From: Dryas octopetala
Taxonomy: Eukaryota; Streptophyta; Magnoliopsida; Rosales; Rosaceae
Length of the DNA: 64,000 nucleotides
Direction of reading: 5' to 3'
Assembly: GCA_963921425.1 (NCBI GenBank)
Contig: OY992837.1
Span: forward strand, 6,049,896 to 6,113,895
The position numbers and the translations under genes are program-made. Each line of letters opens with the position of its first letter. Position 1 is the first letter of the stretch. Of this stretch, positions 37,701 to 50,033 are shown one piece after another. The notes beneath the pieces are model-generated. The model did no database searches. It saw only the letters and a program-made list of their open reading frames with translations, and was not told the DNA's origin.

Positions 37701-38501
37701 TAATCCTCAGACCATTTCGCTTCCTCCTTACAATTTACAGGTCAAGAATACTGAATTTGAAAACTGATAATAGGTTTCCGAAACACAAGCAGCCAAATTG
37801 GAGCTTCATTCAGTCAAAATGGGAAGTATGTGGTATGTGCTAGTGAAGATTCTCAAGTATATGTTTGGAGGCGTGAAGAGCCCCGACTTTCGGGCAATGG
37901 AAAAAAAAGCGTGGTGAACGCCGGTTCTCATGAACATTTTCAGTGTAAAGATGTTTCAGTAGCAATCCCATGGCCTGGTACCGTAAAGGGTGACCCTCCA
38001 ACTATGCCAGTGCAATCTAATAAGAAGAACTCAAAGCGCTTTACGCAGCCACATTCAGGAAGTGTATCGTCTAATCACGAAGAATCAGCAGGTGCAAGCA
38101 AGAGAATGTTGCCACCTCTTCCAAAGAAAAACATTAATACTAATGCTAATGCAGCAGCAGTGGAGACACCTTCAACTCCCCCACCTGAAGACCCCGATCC
38201 CGCTCAAATTTCTCGAACAGACTCCGGGATTGGTGAGTCATTCAATTCGACTTTAGACCCTTCCTCTATTCGGTATGGTGGTGACTCACCCTCTATCTCT
38301 GCCGGCAGTGCATCCACATCATCTTGGTCTTCCTCTTGGTCCTGGTTTGACAGTGGCAATAACAATGCCAGCCAAACAACGCAAACAACAGCTTGGGGCT
38401 TGGTCATTGTCACAGCCACTCTGGAAGGTGAGATCAGGGCATATCAAAATTTTGGGCTACCGCGAAGGGTGCAGAGCAATATCTTTGGAGGCCCTACATA
38501 A
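34795..38501 (+). CDS. WD40-repeat protein, WDR44-like
   Basis: Plant relative of WDR44-type WD40 proteins; its role is not established from sequence. Seven exons join in phase: 34795-36432, 36600-36690, 36852-37009, 37238-37289, 37402-37481, 37588-37684 and 37774-38501, giving 947 residues. The large first exon carries an acidic and Ser-rich N-terminus, a Pro-Glu dipeptide run (about residues 158-174) and the start of the propeller. WD repeats are readable as [76 protein letters not shown] and [15 protein letters not shown]. The C-terminal 200 residues are Ser/Pro-rich, and one more strand pair ([15 protein letters not shown]) closes the protein. A second in-frame ATG lies two codons in. The exon 1 region is much richer in GC than its surroundings. 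Confidence 0.93.
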
Positions 38502-38728
38502 TTTGGTTTTTTGAGACCCTGCAAAAGATAGGATCATTCTCACTTTTATGGAAACAAATTTTGTCCTAGAAGAACATCATTTGTGTCATGGATAAATATA
38601 GTTTGTACACTACGAGGAGTCAGAGCCTGTTGCAGTGAAATCAAACTGCAGGGATGGTATTATTTGTAAATGTGAATGCTAGCTAATTGCTCATCCTCAG
38701 AGAGTTTTGTAAATTACAACCAATGGAT
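38502..38728 (+). other. 3' untranslated region of the WD40 gene
   Basis: Follows the stop directly. The sequence from 38729 onward is duplicated 2.26 kb downstream. Confidence 0.5.
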
Positions 38729-39440
38729 ATGCTTGTATGTCTATTATTTCAAATGACAGAAACATGCAGTAGACACATGCTTGTGCTACTCCTATAAATC
38801 TCACTTGTGTAATTAATTACCTGTTAGTTTATATTCAATATAGAATTTCAATTTGGTACCCTCCACTTGTTTGAGGGTCCAACTACAAAGTTTTCATTTT
38901 GGTCTTTGTTAACCTTTTTCAAATTTTGATGGCCTATATATATAATTAATTGAAGGGAGACTTCCAAAACTTCAATTTCAAGTTATACAGACTAAAACTT
39001 TATGCGTTTTAAAATTCTAAATAAAATCCAATGTTACAGTAAGCATTCCATGTCAAATAAAAAAGGTCTATTAGTTTCTAATTTTTACACAATATGTTGA
39101 CCTCAGAACACCCCAGGCCAATCCACCTGAAATTTTTCGTTCCACATTTTATGGGTAGTGTATCTCGTTTATGGGAGTGAGTTTTCAATATTGAATTCAT
39201 TAATCATAGTTTGAAGCCAGGTAAGTACCAAACACAATTGGCACATCATTTTCATATATGTTGGATCATCTGCAGAGGCTTGGGCATGGGTCCGAAAAGA
39301 GAATTAGGGCGAGCAGTGAAGGTTTGAATAATTTTTTTTTTAAACCATTGTTATTGCAAAGACAAATTTTTGGTTATTAATTATACCGAATTTAGTGTTT
39401 TTCTAAAGTATAAGTGTAAGCCGATTTGGGGGTTCAATTG
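38729..39440 (+). repeat. Flank unit, copy 1, of a 2.26-kb tandem duplication
   Basis: Starts ATATGCTTGTATGTCTATTA and is about 97% identical by eye to 40987-41720. It contains a candidate exon-like frame, LDHLQ(R/K)LGHGSEKRIRA, in both copies. It is not part of the satellite monomer itself. Confidence 0.9.
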
Positions 39441-40979
39441 AATTTGTGGATGAACTGAAATTCTAAAAGACATACATGGGATGCCCTAAGGAACGACTTC
39501 AGATGCTCTAAGGAACGACTTGAGAAACTCTAGTGTATGAAACATGAATTAGAATGTCACTAGGTACAATTTGAAATGCAGAAAGGGTATAAACATTTAA
39601 AATACCTCGAGATACAAACTGAAATTTTTAAGGAAAGACTTGGGATGTCCTAAAGAACGGTTTGAGATGCCCTTAAGAACGACTTGAGATACTCTAGGTT
39701 ATGACTTGGGAAGCGTCAAAACATGACTTGGAGTGTCACTAGGTACAATTTGAAATGCACAAAAGGTATAAACATTTAAAATACCTCGAGGTACGAACTA
39801 AAATTTTTAAGGAACGACTTAGAATGCCCTAAAGAACGACTTGAGATGCTCTAAGGAACGATTTGATATGCCCTAAGGAACAACTTAAAAAACTCTAAGG
39901 TATAACTTGGAAAACGTTAAAACATGACTTGGAATGCCACTAGAAACAATTTGAAATGCACCAAAGGTATAAACATTTAAAATACCTTGAGTTACGAACT
40001 TAAATTCTAAAAGAACGACTTGAAATGCCCTAAAGAACGACTTGAAATGCCCTAAGGAACGACTTGAGGTGTCCTAAGGAACGACTTGAAAAACTCTTGA
40101 GTATGACTTGGGAAGTAACAAAACATGACTTGGAATGTCACTAAGTACAATTTGAAATGCACCAAGGGTATAAACATTTAAAATACCTAGATTTACGAAC
40201 TGAAATTCTAAAGCAACGACTTGAGATGTTCTAAGGAACGACTTGAGGTGCTCTAAGGAACGACTTGCAAAACTCTAGGGTATGACTTGGGAAGCAACAA
40301 AACATGACTTGGAATGTCACTAGATACAATTTAAAATGCACAAAGAGTATAAACATTTAAAATACCTTAAGTTACAAACTAAAATTCTCATAGAACGACT
40401 TGGGATGCTTTAAGGAACGACTTGATAAACTATAGGCTATGACTTGGGAAGCGTCAAATCATGACTTGAAATGTCACTAGATACAATTTCAAATGCATCA
40501 AGGGTATGAACATTTAAAATCCCTCGAGATACGAACTCAAATTCTCTTGTAACGATATAGGATGCTCTAAGGAACGACTTGAGAGGCCTTAAGGAACGAC
40601 TTGAGAAACTCTAGGGTATGACTTGAGAAGTGTCAAAACATGACTTGAAATATCAGTAGGTACAATTTAAAATGCACCAAGAGTATAAACAATTTAAAAT
40701 CCCTCGAGTTACAAACTGAAATTATAAAGGAACGACTTGGGATGCCCTAATGAACGACTTGAGGTGCCCTAATGAACGACTTGAAAAACTCTAGGATATG
40801 AATTGGGAAGCAATAAAACATGACTTGGAATGTAACTAGATACAATTTAAAATGCACCAAGGGTATAAACATTTAAAATACCTCGAATTACGAACTAAAA
40901 TTCTCACAGAACGACTTGAGATGCCCTAAGGAACGACTTGAGAGACTATAGGCTATGACTTGGGAAACGTCAAATCATA
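39441..40979 (+). repeat. Satellite array, first block (about 8 monomers)
   Basis: Monomers are recognised by GTATAAACATTTAAAAT, found near 39588, 39767, 39968, 40169, 40348, 40505, 40684 and 40864. Spacings are 179, 201, 201, 179, 157 and about 179, i.e. 157 plus 0, 1 or 2 times 22. The 22-base step is an internal sub-repeat, GGAACGACTTGAGATGCC plus four bases, present in variable number per monomer. No ORF crosses the array. Confidence 0.93.
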
Positions 40980-40986
40980 GACTATA

Positions 40987-41720
40987 TGCTTGTATGTCTA
41001 TTATTTCAAATGACAGAAACATGCAGTAGACACATGCTTGTGCTACTCCTATAAATCTCACTTGTGTAATTAATTGCCTGTTAGTTGATATTCAATATAT
41101 AATTTCAATTTGGTACCCTCCACTTGTTTGAGGGTCAACTACAAAGTTTTCATTTTGGTCTTTGTTAACCTTTCTCAAATTTTGATGGCCTATATATATA
41201 ATTAATTGAAGGGAGACTTCCAAACCGGTCCTTCAATTTCAAGTTATACAGACTAAAACCTTATGCGTTTTAAAATTCTAAATGAAATCCAATGTTACAG
41301 TAAGCATTCCATGTCAAATAAAAAAGGTCTATTAGTTTCTAATTTTTACACAATATGTTGACCTTAGAACACCCCAATCCACCTGAAATTTGTCGTTCCA
41401 CATTTTATAGGTAGTGTATCTCGTTTATGGGAGTGAGTTTTCAATATTGAATTCATTAATCATAGTTTGAAGCCAGGTATAAGTACCAAACACAATTGGC
41501 ACATCATTTTCATATATGTTGGATCATCTGCAGAAGCTTGGGCATGGGTCTGAAAAGAGAATCAGGGCGAGCAGTGAAGGTTTGAATATATTTTTTTTAA
41601 ACCATTGTTATTGCAAAGACGAATTTTTGGTTGTTAATTATACCGAATTTAGTGTTTTTCTAAAGTATAAGTGTAAGCCGATTTGGGGGTTCAATTGAAT
41701 TTGTGGATGAATTGAAATTC
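40987..41720 (+). repeat. Flank unit, copy 2
   Basis: Second copy of 38729-39440 at an offset of 2258 bases. It begins inside a broken satellite monomer (CAAATCAT then AGACTATATGC), so the duplication junction is directly visible near 40979. Confidence 0.9.
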
Positions 41721-44700
41721 TAAAGGACATACATGAGAGGCCCTAAGGAACGACTTCAGATGCTCTAAGGAACGACTTGAGAAACTCTAGGGTATGAAAC
41801 ATCAATTGGAATGTCACTAGGTACAATTTGAAATGCACAAAGGGTATAAACATTTAAAATACCTCGAGGTACAAACTGAAATTTTTAAGAAAAAACTTGG
41901 GATGTCCTAAATAACGGCTTGAGATGCCCTTAAGAACGACTTGAGATACTCTAGGTTATGACTTGGGAAGTGTCAAAACATGACTTGGAATGTCACTAGG
42001 TACAATTTGAAATGCAAAAAGGGTATAAACATTTAAAATACCTCGAGGTACGAACTAAAATTTTTAAAGAACGACTTGGAATGCCCTAAAGAACGACTTG
42101 AGATGTTCTAAGGAACGATTTGACATGGCCTAAGGAACGACTTAAAAAACTCTAAGGTATGACTTAGAAAACGTTAAAACATAACTTGGAATGCCACTAG
42201 AAACAATTTGAAATGCACCAAAGGTATAAACATTTAAAATACCTCGAGTTACGAACTTAAATTCTAAAAGAACGACTTGAAATGCCCTAAGGAACGACTT
42301 AAGGTGTCCTAAGAAACGACTTGAAAAACTCTAGGGTATGACTTGGGAAGCAACAAAACATGACTTGGATTGTTACTAGGTACAATTTGAAATGCACCAA
42401 GGGTATAAACATTTAAAATACCTAGATTTACGAACTGAAATTCTAAAGGAACGACTTGAGATGCCCTAAGGAACGACTTGAGGTGCTCTAAGGAACGACT
42501 TGCAAAACTCTAGGGTATGACTTGGGAAGCAACAAAACATGGCTTGGAATGTAACTAGATACAATTTAAAATGCACCAAGGGTATAAACATTTAAAATAC
42601 CTCGAATTACGAACTAAAATTCTCACAGAACGACTTGAGATGCCCTAAGGAACGACTTGAGAGACTATAGGCTATGACTTGGGAAAGGTCAAATCATGAC
42701 TTAGAATGTCACTAAATACAATTTAAAATGCATCAAAGGTATATACATATAAAATCCCTCGAGGTACGAACTCAAATTCTCTTGGAACGACATGAGATGC
42801 TCTAAGGAACGACTTGATCTAAGGAACAACTTGAGATGCCTTAAGAAACGACTTGAGAAACTCTAAGGTATGACTTGGGAAGCGTCAAAACATGACTTTG
42901 AATGCCGCTAGGTATAATTTGAAATGTACAAATGATATAAACATTTAAAATACTTTGAGATACGAATTGAAATTCTAAAGGAACGACTTAAGATGCCCTA
43001 AGAAACGACTTTAAAAACTCTAGGGTATGACTTGGAAAGCATCAAAACATGACTTGGGAAACATCAAAACATGACTTGGAATGTCAGTAGGTACAATTTG
43101 AAATGCATCAATGGTATAAACATTTAAAATATCTCGAGTACGAACTAAAATTCTCATAGAACGACTTTGGATGCCCTAAGGAACGACTTGAGAAACTCTA
43201 GTGTATTAATTGGAAAGCGTCAAATCATGACTTAGAATGTCACTAAGTACAATTTGAAATGCATCAAGGGTATAAACATTTAAAATCTCTCGAGTTACGA
43301 TTCGAAAATTTTAACAAATGACTTGAAATGCCTTAAGGAACAACTGTAGATGCCCTAAAGAACAACTTGAGAAACTCTAAGATATGACTTGGGTAGCGTC
43401 AAAACCTGACTTGGAATGTCACTAAATACAATTTGAAATGTTCCAAAGGTATAAACATTCAAAATCTCTCGAGATACGAACTAAAATTCTAAATAAACAA
43501 TTTGGGATGCCGTAAGGAACGATTTGAGATGCCTGAATGAACGACTTGAGAAATTATAGGGTATGACTTCGGAAGCGTCAAAACATGACTTGGAATGTCA
43601 TTGGGTATAATTTGAAATGCACCAAAGGTATATACATTTAAAATTCTTCGAGGTACGAATTGAAATTCTCAAGGAACGACTTAAGATACCTTAATGAACG
43701 ACTTGAGAAATTCTTAGGTATGACTTGGGAAACGTCAAAACATTATTTGGAATGTCACTAGGTACAATTTGAAATTTATTAAGGGTATAAATATTTAAAA
43801 TACCTCGTACTGCGAACTGAAATTTTAAAGGAACGAGTTGAGATGTTCTAAGGAATGACTTGAGATACCTTAAGGAACGACTTAAGATGCCTTAAGGAAC
43901 GACTTGAGAAGCATCAAATCATGACTTGGAATGTCACTAGGTACAATTTGAAATGCACCAAGGGTATAAAAATTTTAAAATCTCTTGAGTTGCGAATTGA
44001 AATTTTCAACGAACGATTTGGGATGCCCTAAGGAACAACTTTAAAAACTTTAAGGTATGACTTGGGAAGCGTCTAAACATGCCTTGGGATGTCACTAGGT
44101 ACAATTTGAAATGCATCAAGGGTATAAATATTTTAAATATCTTAATGTACAAACTGAAATTCTCAAGGAACGACTTGGGATGAGTTAATGAACGACTTGA
44201 GATGTCCTAAGGAACAACTTGAGAAACTCTAGGGTATGACTTGGGACGTCAAAATATGACTTGGGACGTCAAAGTATGACTTGAAATGTTACTAAGTACA
44301 ATTTAAAATGCACTAAGGGTATAAACATTTAAAATATCTTGAGGTACAAACTGAAATTTTCAAGGAACGATTTGGGATGCCGTAATGAACGACTTGAGAT
44401 GCCTTAAAGAACACCTTAAGAAAGTTTAGGGTATGACTTGGGAAGCGTCAAAACATGACTTGGAATGTCACTAGGTACAATTTTAAATGCACCAAGGGTA
44501 TAAACCATTTAAAATCTCTGGAGTTACGAACTGAAATACTTAAGGAACGACTTGGGATACTTTATGGAACGACTGAAGAAACTCTAAGGTATGTCTTAAG
44601 GAAAGACTTAGAAAATTCTAAGATATGACTTGAGAAGCGTTAAAACATTACTTGAAATGTTACTAGGTACAATTTGAAATGCATTAAGGGTATAAACATT

Positions 44701-44820
44701 TAAAATCTCTCTAGTTACGAACTGAAATTATTAAGGAACGACTTGAGATACCCTAAAGAACGACTGAAGATGCCTTAAGAAACGACTTAAGAAACTCTAG
44801 GGTATGACTTGGTAAGCGTT
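41721..44820 (+). repeat. Satellite array, second block (about 17 monomers)
   Basis: The first six monomers follow the variants of block 1 closely (for example the AACGGYTTGAGATGCCC variant). They therefore belong to the same duplicated unit, with one 22-base step lost and about two monomers missing. From about 42750 on, the monomers are more diverged from one another. The array ends at about 44820 in a truncated monomer (GACTTGGTAAGCGTTCGAAT) against unique DNA. Confidence 0.92.
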
Positions 44821-45961
44821 CGAATATCACTCCATAGATGTAGTATGCCCAAAAAATTGGAAATCCATCAGTAATACCATTTTACAAGCACCTCCCAACT
44901 ACAATACCCTTCATTGCAAATTGCACGCGGAAAAAAAAAATGGCATTAATCTCATAAATGTACTAACAATGTACCAACTACAGTTGACCCAAAAGCAAGA
45001 ATATAAACGTAGATTCTTTATGGTATACTTACAAACAAACAAATATTGTTGTTGGAGATGATGATTTCACAGCAAACAAAAACATAAATTAGAAGAATCA
45101 CAAAATTTTTTTTCAGAAACCGAGAGCAATGTATCATAAACTAAGCAATAGTTAAAATGGAAGTACTGCACATTTTTGAGAAATTAATAGGGGGAGGGGG
45201 GAAAATAAAAACACGTATATACCACTAAATTCAAATAACACGATGTTAATCTCCTTAATTTAGGGAAATTATGATATCATGTGAAAAAACTGATTTCTTA
45301 CCCTGTAAGGACAATTTTGACATTTTTTTTATTGTCTGACGTGGCTTTTTTTTTTTATCTGACGTAGCAGTGGTCAAAGGGTTTTTTTTTAAGGAAAAAA
45401 AGTCATAAAGTTTTAGTCTAAAGAGAGTATATTTTAAGGATTAAACTCTAATTTTCCCTTAATTGAATTAGTTATTGGGCCGAATTGAGATTTAACTTTT
45501 GAGTTAATTAAATTACATGGTTGTGAGCCCATATTGGTTGATCATTAAATGATCAGATAATACTTAACCCTCTTAACTGCTTCAACAGTTAAATGAATAA
45601 GAGGTTTAATCCTTGATTTCGGGAAGTTTATAACCTCCGAATGAAGGAGTATAAAGCTCGGCATGGCCATAAACAGATTTCGAGCCTCATCAAATTTCTA
45701 ATTTTTAAACTATTTTATCAAAACTGTCCGGGGGAAATTTTGAAAATTTTGAAAAAATTAATAAATAAAATGGGCTTTACTATTGTTGCGGAGGCCCAGT
45801 GTTCTTGATCCTTGAAGTGGGCCACCTGCATGCGGAAATTTGGCCCATTTTGTTTCTTCCTCCGCAACAAGTTGATATATGTGAGCCCATTTTGGTTGGG
45901 CTGGACTATAAAAGTGATTAATCAGTTAAACTTGCTTTGAACTCCAACATCGCGCGCGAAA
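44821..45961. other. Spacer and promoter of the next gene
   Basis: AT-rich. TGGGC-type motifs occur at 45475, 45770 and 45890. CTATAAAAG at 45906 could be a TATA box for the gene starting at 45962. No ORF. Confidence 0.45.
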
Positions 45962-46516
45962 ATGGCAGAGAGAAAGAGAACCAAAACTTGGAGATCGAGT
46001 CCTCTGGCCACTGTCCAAGACATTCAGAGACGCCTCATTCGACCTTCCTCCTCTCCGCCACCGACTTCAACCTTCTCATCCAGGTACTCCCACCGCTTTC
46101 AAATTCGTAAACAATTTCTATACATTCAGGTCTTTAATTGAAACTTTGTTAATTAATTTTGTTGCAGGGAAGATGTTCAAATTAGCCACAACAACTCTTC
46201 GCAATCCAAACTGAGAATGACGACGACGAAGAAGCTCGAAGATTACTTGGATTGCGCTCTGCTCTCCGAGGTCTCTTCCAAGCTCAGCCGCGCAAAAAAG
46301 GTTCCGGAGACGATGAGGTCGCAGAAGAAAGAGGTCAGAGATTTCGAATGGCCGGTCAACGAATTGAAGGTGCTGGTGGAGTCGTCGAACACGGAAGCTG
46401 TTAATCTGAAGGACGATTTGGATCTGATTCAGGAATTTGGGGACGAAGATGTAGAACCTTGCAACACTCCGTTTCGTCGTTTCGAGCAAATCGCCACGCG
46501 GCGTTTCAAAGGGTGA
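45962..46516 (+). CDS. Small protein of unknown function, 156 residues
   Basis: Two exons, 45962-46083 and 46168-46516, join in phase across a short intron with GT-AG borders. The N-terminus is basic (MAERKRTKTWRSSP), followed by ATVQDIQRRLIRPSSS. The second half is charged and probably helical or coiled (KKLEDYLDCALLSEVSSKL, then ELKVLVESSN), and the end is FRRFEQIATRRFKG. No known domain is recognised. The clean splice, the TATA-like element 56 bases upstream and the higher GC support a real gene; its role is unknown. Confidence 0.65.
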
Positions 46517-47724
46517 GGATGGATGATCACAAACTCTGGTTATTCGAATGGTTTTCAGAGATGCAGCGTGATGATGACACGCGTTGTTTGTGCATATTTT
46601 TGTCCCACTAAAGTTGAACTATACGATTTAATACATAGTTAGATAGTAATAGTATTAGTACTGTTCAAACTCACCTAAAACTATGGCAGTTGTGTTCTAA
46701 ACTGTATAAATTGATATAAATGTTTCTTTGCTCAAGACTAATTGATAAATTTTGAGCAGTATTGCATAAGGGATATCAAGGAATGCGAATTTTTGATTCA
46801 GAAACATTTTAAAGATGATTTATTCACACCTAGAAAATTATTCATACCTAAATTTAAACGATTAAAGTTTTACTCATAAGTCATAACACAATAATATATT
46901 CCTTAAATACCTTAAGAATAAAGTGCGTTTTGATACCAACTACTCAATTAGTTTATTGCTTCGATACTTGAAAAGCCATAACAATTAAATTTGTACCAAA
47001 AAAAAAAAAAATAGTGGGTAGCCAAGGCGAGAGATTTTTAAATGGGGCAATCACGCCATGTGTATATTCTGGCATATATTTTTATTTCAAATAAAATTTA
47101 CAATTTTTTAAAGTAAATAAATTGTATGCGGCCATAGGCCCATAGCACTAATTAATCGTATCTTAGATGTTATACGATGCCTCATTCAAGACGTTTTCTA
47201 GTCAACACTCATCTCAAGAGAGGCTTGCAAAGGTTGGTGTTCGTCAAGACCGGTTGTCCAACCCATCAATTGTGTGAGTCCAAGGACCACGATTGACCTC
47301 ATTTTTTAACTTTATAAATTTTTCAAAATTGAAAAAAATTTGATTTTAGTTTCTTCTTCTTTAATTACAATCATTTTTTGTAATTTATCCAAGAGTATAC
47401 TTACCATCAGAAATTCATCAAGACTTAAGCATGAAAAATAATTAATAGAATAACTTGTATTATTAGTAGGAGAGAGCATGATTATTGGTCCTGTTCAAGG
47501 CGGCCCCATTGGCATTTATAGCTTTTAATCAGGCAAACTGGGCCGGGTATTATGTGACCCTCCAGCTTGTGTCTGGGCCTTAAAGCTAGGCCTCATTAGG
47601 ATATGCAAGTCTGGTCCGCAGAGCATCGTTGAATTAAATTCGAAAAGCCGGATTCCCGCGCGTTTTATTGATCTCCCTCTTCACGCTCAGAAACACAAAC
47701 CAGATCTTCTCCTTCACTTCAAAC
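46517..47724. other. Intergenic DNA
   Basis: AT-rich. TGGGCC and GGGCC-type motifs at 47540-47580 may belong to the promoter of the next gene. The ATG at 47668 is in frame but gives no conserved-looking leader. Confidence 0.45.
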
Positions 47725-50033
47725 ATGGCCTCCCCGAACACCTACGCCGTCGCCGACGACAAGGATCTCGACGACGCCGCTTTGTGGGCCGTCATCGATT
47801 CCGCCGCAGCCTCACACTCCTCCAAATCCAAATCCTACTCCCGCAAGCCCCTCGCAATCAAATACCCAAATTACCCTCGCGCCCCCCCAATCTCAAACCC
47901 CTCTCCACCGCCGCCAAAGCTCTTCAAGACCCCTCTACTCCCCTTCTCCGCCGACTCCGCCTCCTCGGCGGAAGGCGGCGAGGTCATAGAGGAGCCTTCG
48001 GCTTTCCACCCGCCGAGGAAGATCGCGAGGACCTCTTCTTCGGAAATTAGCGAGACCAGTCCTCTCGCCGTAGTCAGAAATGTGCAGCGCTCGCCCACCA
48101 CGCCGGTCTATTCGTCTCCGGAAACGCATTTGTCGCCGGGAATCGGGAGATTTTCTAGCCCTGTGAGCTACGCGCCGCAGAGAGATGAGAGGGATAGCTC
48201 TGTGCATAGCTTGTCCGGGATGTTTCCTTCGGTTTCTTTGTTCAAGGAGTATCAGAATGCAGCTATGGCGGTAAACATTATTACTTCATTGGCTCTTTCA
48301 ATTCAATTCAAGTTAATGGTGAATTCAATTTGGGAAATTTTGATTCCACAGATGGTTTTGACCTAATTGATTGTTGTGTGTGTTTGTGTGTGTCATTTCA
48401 ATTGACAGATTTTGGAGAGAACCGATTACACTATGATTTCTGGGAATCCATTCATAAAAAAGTCAGGTAAAGGGTTTTGCTGATTTTCAAGAAATTGTTT
48501 CAAACGTGTAATTAATGCTAGATGTAAAATGGGGTGTGTGTGTTGTACAGGTTGGAGGAAGATATCATTTTACTTCAATCTCTCTTTTGAGATCAAAGAC
48601 AAGAGCATTGAGTTCGATGAGAACCGCAATGTTCAGCGCGCTGAATTCGTGGTTCGGGCTTACATGCAGTATGGATTTCGGATTTTGGGAACTAGCATAA
48701 GATAGCAATCTAATTCCTAATCATTTCACAGTTTCACACTTTGTTATGGTTACTAGTTTTGCTATTTTTCCTCCTTCCCCTGTCACTAGGGGTGGTAGGT
48801 TCTCAGATGGATGGGGCTCGTGTGAGCGGCGCGAGAAGAAATTCATAAAACCAAATCATGATATTCCCAGTACAGCAGAGACCAGGGCCAAAAACAAAGC
48901 ATGCCAGGTAGATATTTTTTCTTCTTCTCTGTATTGCTTTGGTTGGTATTTGATATCTTGGTGTATATTTCTTTTGGATTTCATTTTCACATGCATTCTG
49001 GCTGCTTCCTTTAAATGGCATTGATACAATGATACACAATGTATGCTTTCTTCAAGTAGGGCTTACTGCTTAGCCAAATTTGATGGTAATCTGCTGTTCC
49101 AATTCAGGCTAGCTTCTATCACCTCAGCTCATTTAGATCCTTATCTCATTGGTATATATTGGCAGTTTGTTCAGTATTGTTCTGTTTTTCGATCCTATTA
49201 TGAACTTTAGGAGAAGATGGAAAAAGCTGCCAAACCGCAATGGCCTAAATTGTACCAACTTCAGTCCAACCTCGTCATATTGTTGTTTCTGGCCCTAAAT
49301 TCCATGATTTATAGACTAGAACACAGAAATAATGGTTTTGCTGAACCCCATAAAATTTGGAGTGGCTGCCGGCCATGAGTTTGATAATTTTGTCTATCAA
49401 GGGCAAATGCAATATCCACGTTCAAGTTTCAACTACCTTTGCAGAATGAAGATATGATTTTCATTGTATTTTGAATCTTTGATCATTAGTGAGGGTAAAA
49501 TTAGAGGTTCCATTGGGAAGACCACCAAAAACACAGATTTCTTGTCGGGTTTGGAATACAGTACAAGATAGTACTACATACCATTAGTACTAGATAATCT
49601 AGTTTAAAAGTGTCAGAACCATGCATGTGCCATCTGTTTACGTGCTACCAGGCTTTATTTGCTAACCCATACATCAAAAGCTTGATAATTTGAATAAATT
49701 ATCATAGGTAGGCTCTCTTGCCTAATTGATGTAAACCTGTATTATTTTGTATTTTGCTCCAGAGAAGTGATAATTTGACCCAATGATATTCATTTGTATA
49801 CTTCCATTTTCAATACCTGTTCTCATGCTGATCCATTATTTCTTTTCCTTTTGGGAGAGTCTGTTGTTTGTCATAATGTCATTTGTCTAGAATCGACATT
49901 ATATATTAGTAGGCATTGGATACAATCATCTCTGCTGAACAAGTTTCAATAATGTAGCTTCACATATTTGCAGGACCTGCTAGGAATTGGAGAGTACCGA
50001 CCAGGTGCAAGTCAAGCCCACCAATACCAATGA
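47725..50033 (+). CDS. Plant protein with a conserved C-terminal domain, function unassigned
   Basis: Five exons join in phase: 47725-48270, 48409-48466, 48551-48668, 48790-48907 and 49974-50033, giving 299 residues. The N-terminal 160 residues are Pro/Ser-rich and probably disordered. The C-terminal part is dense and looks strongly constrained: SLFKEYQNAAMAILERTDYT, SGNPFIKKSGWRKISFYFNL, EFVVRAYMQGGRFSDGWGSC, HDIPSTAETRAKNKACQ and DLLGIGEYRPG. The pattern of a charged sheet region followed by TAETRAKNKACQDLLG faintly recalls single-strand-annealing or recombination mediator folds. That is only an impression. The ATG at 47725 was chosen because the longer in-frame leader from 47668 looks untranslated. 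Confidence 0.85.

Noticed and set aside
39441-44820. CRISPR-like array because of regularly spaced short repeats
   Set aside because: Spacers are themselves repeats, the monomers diverge continuously, and the organism is a plant. It is a satellite.
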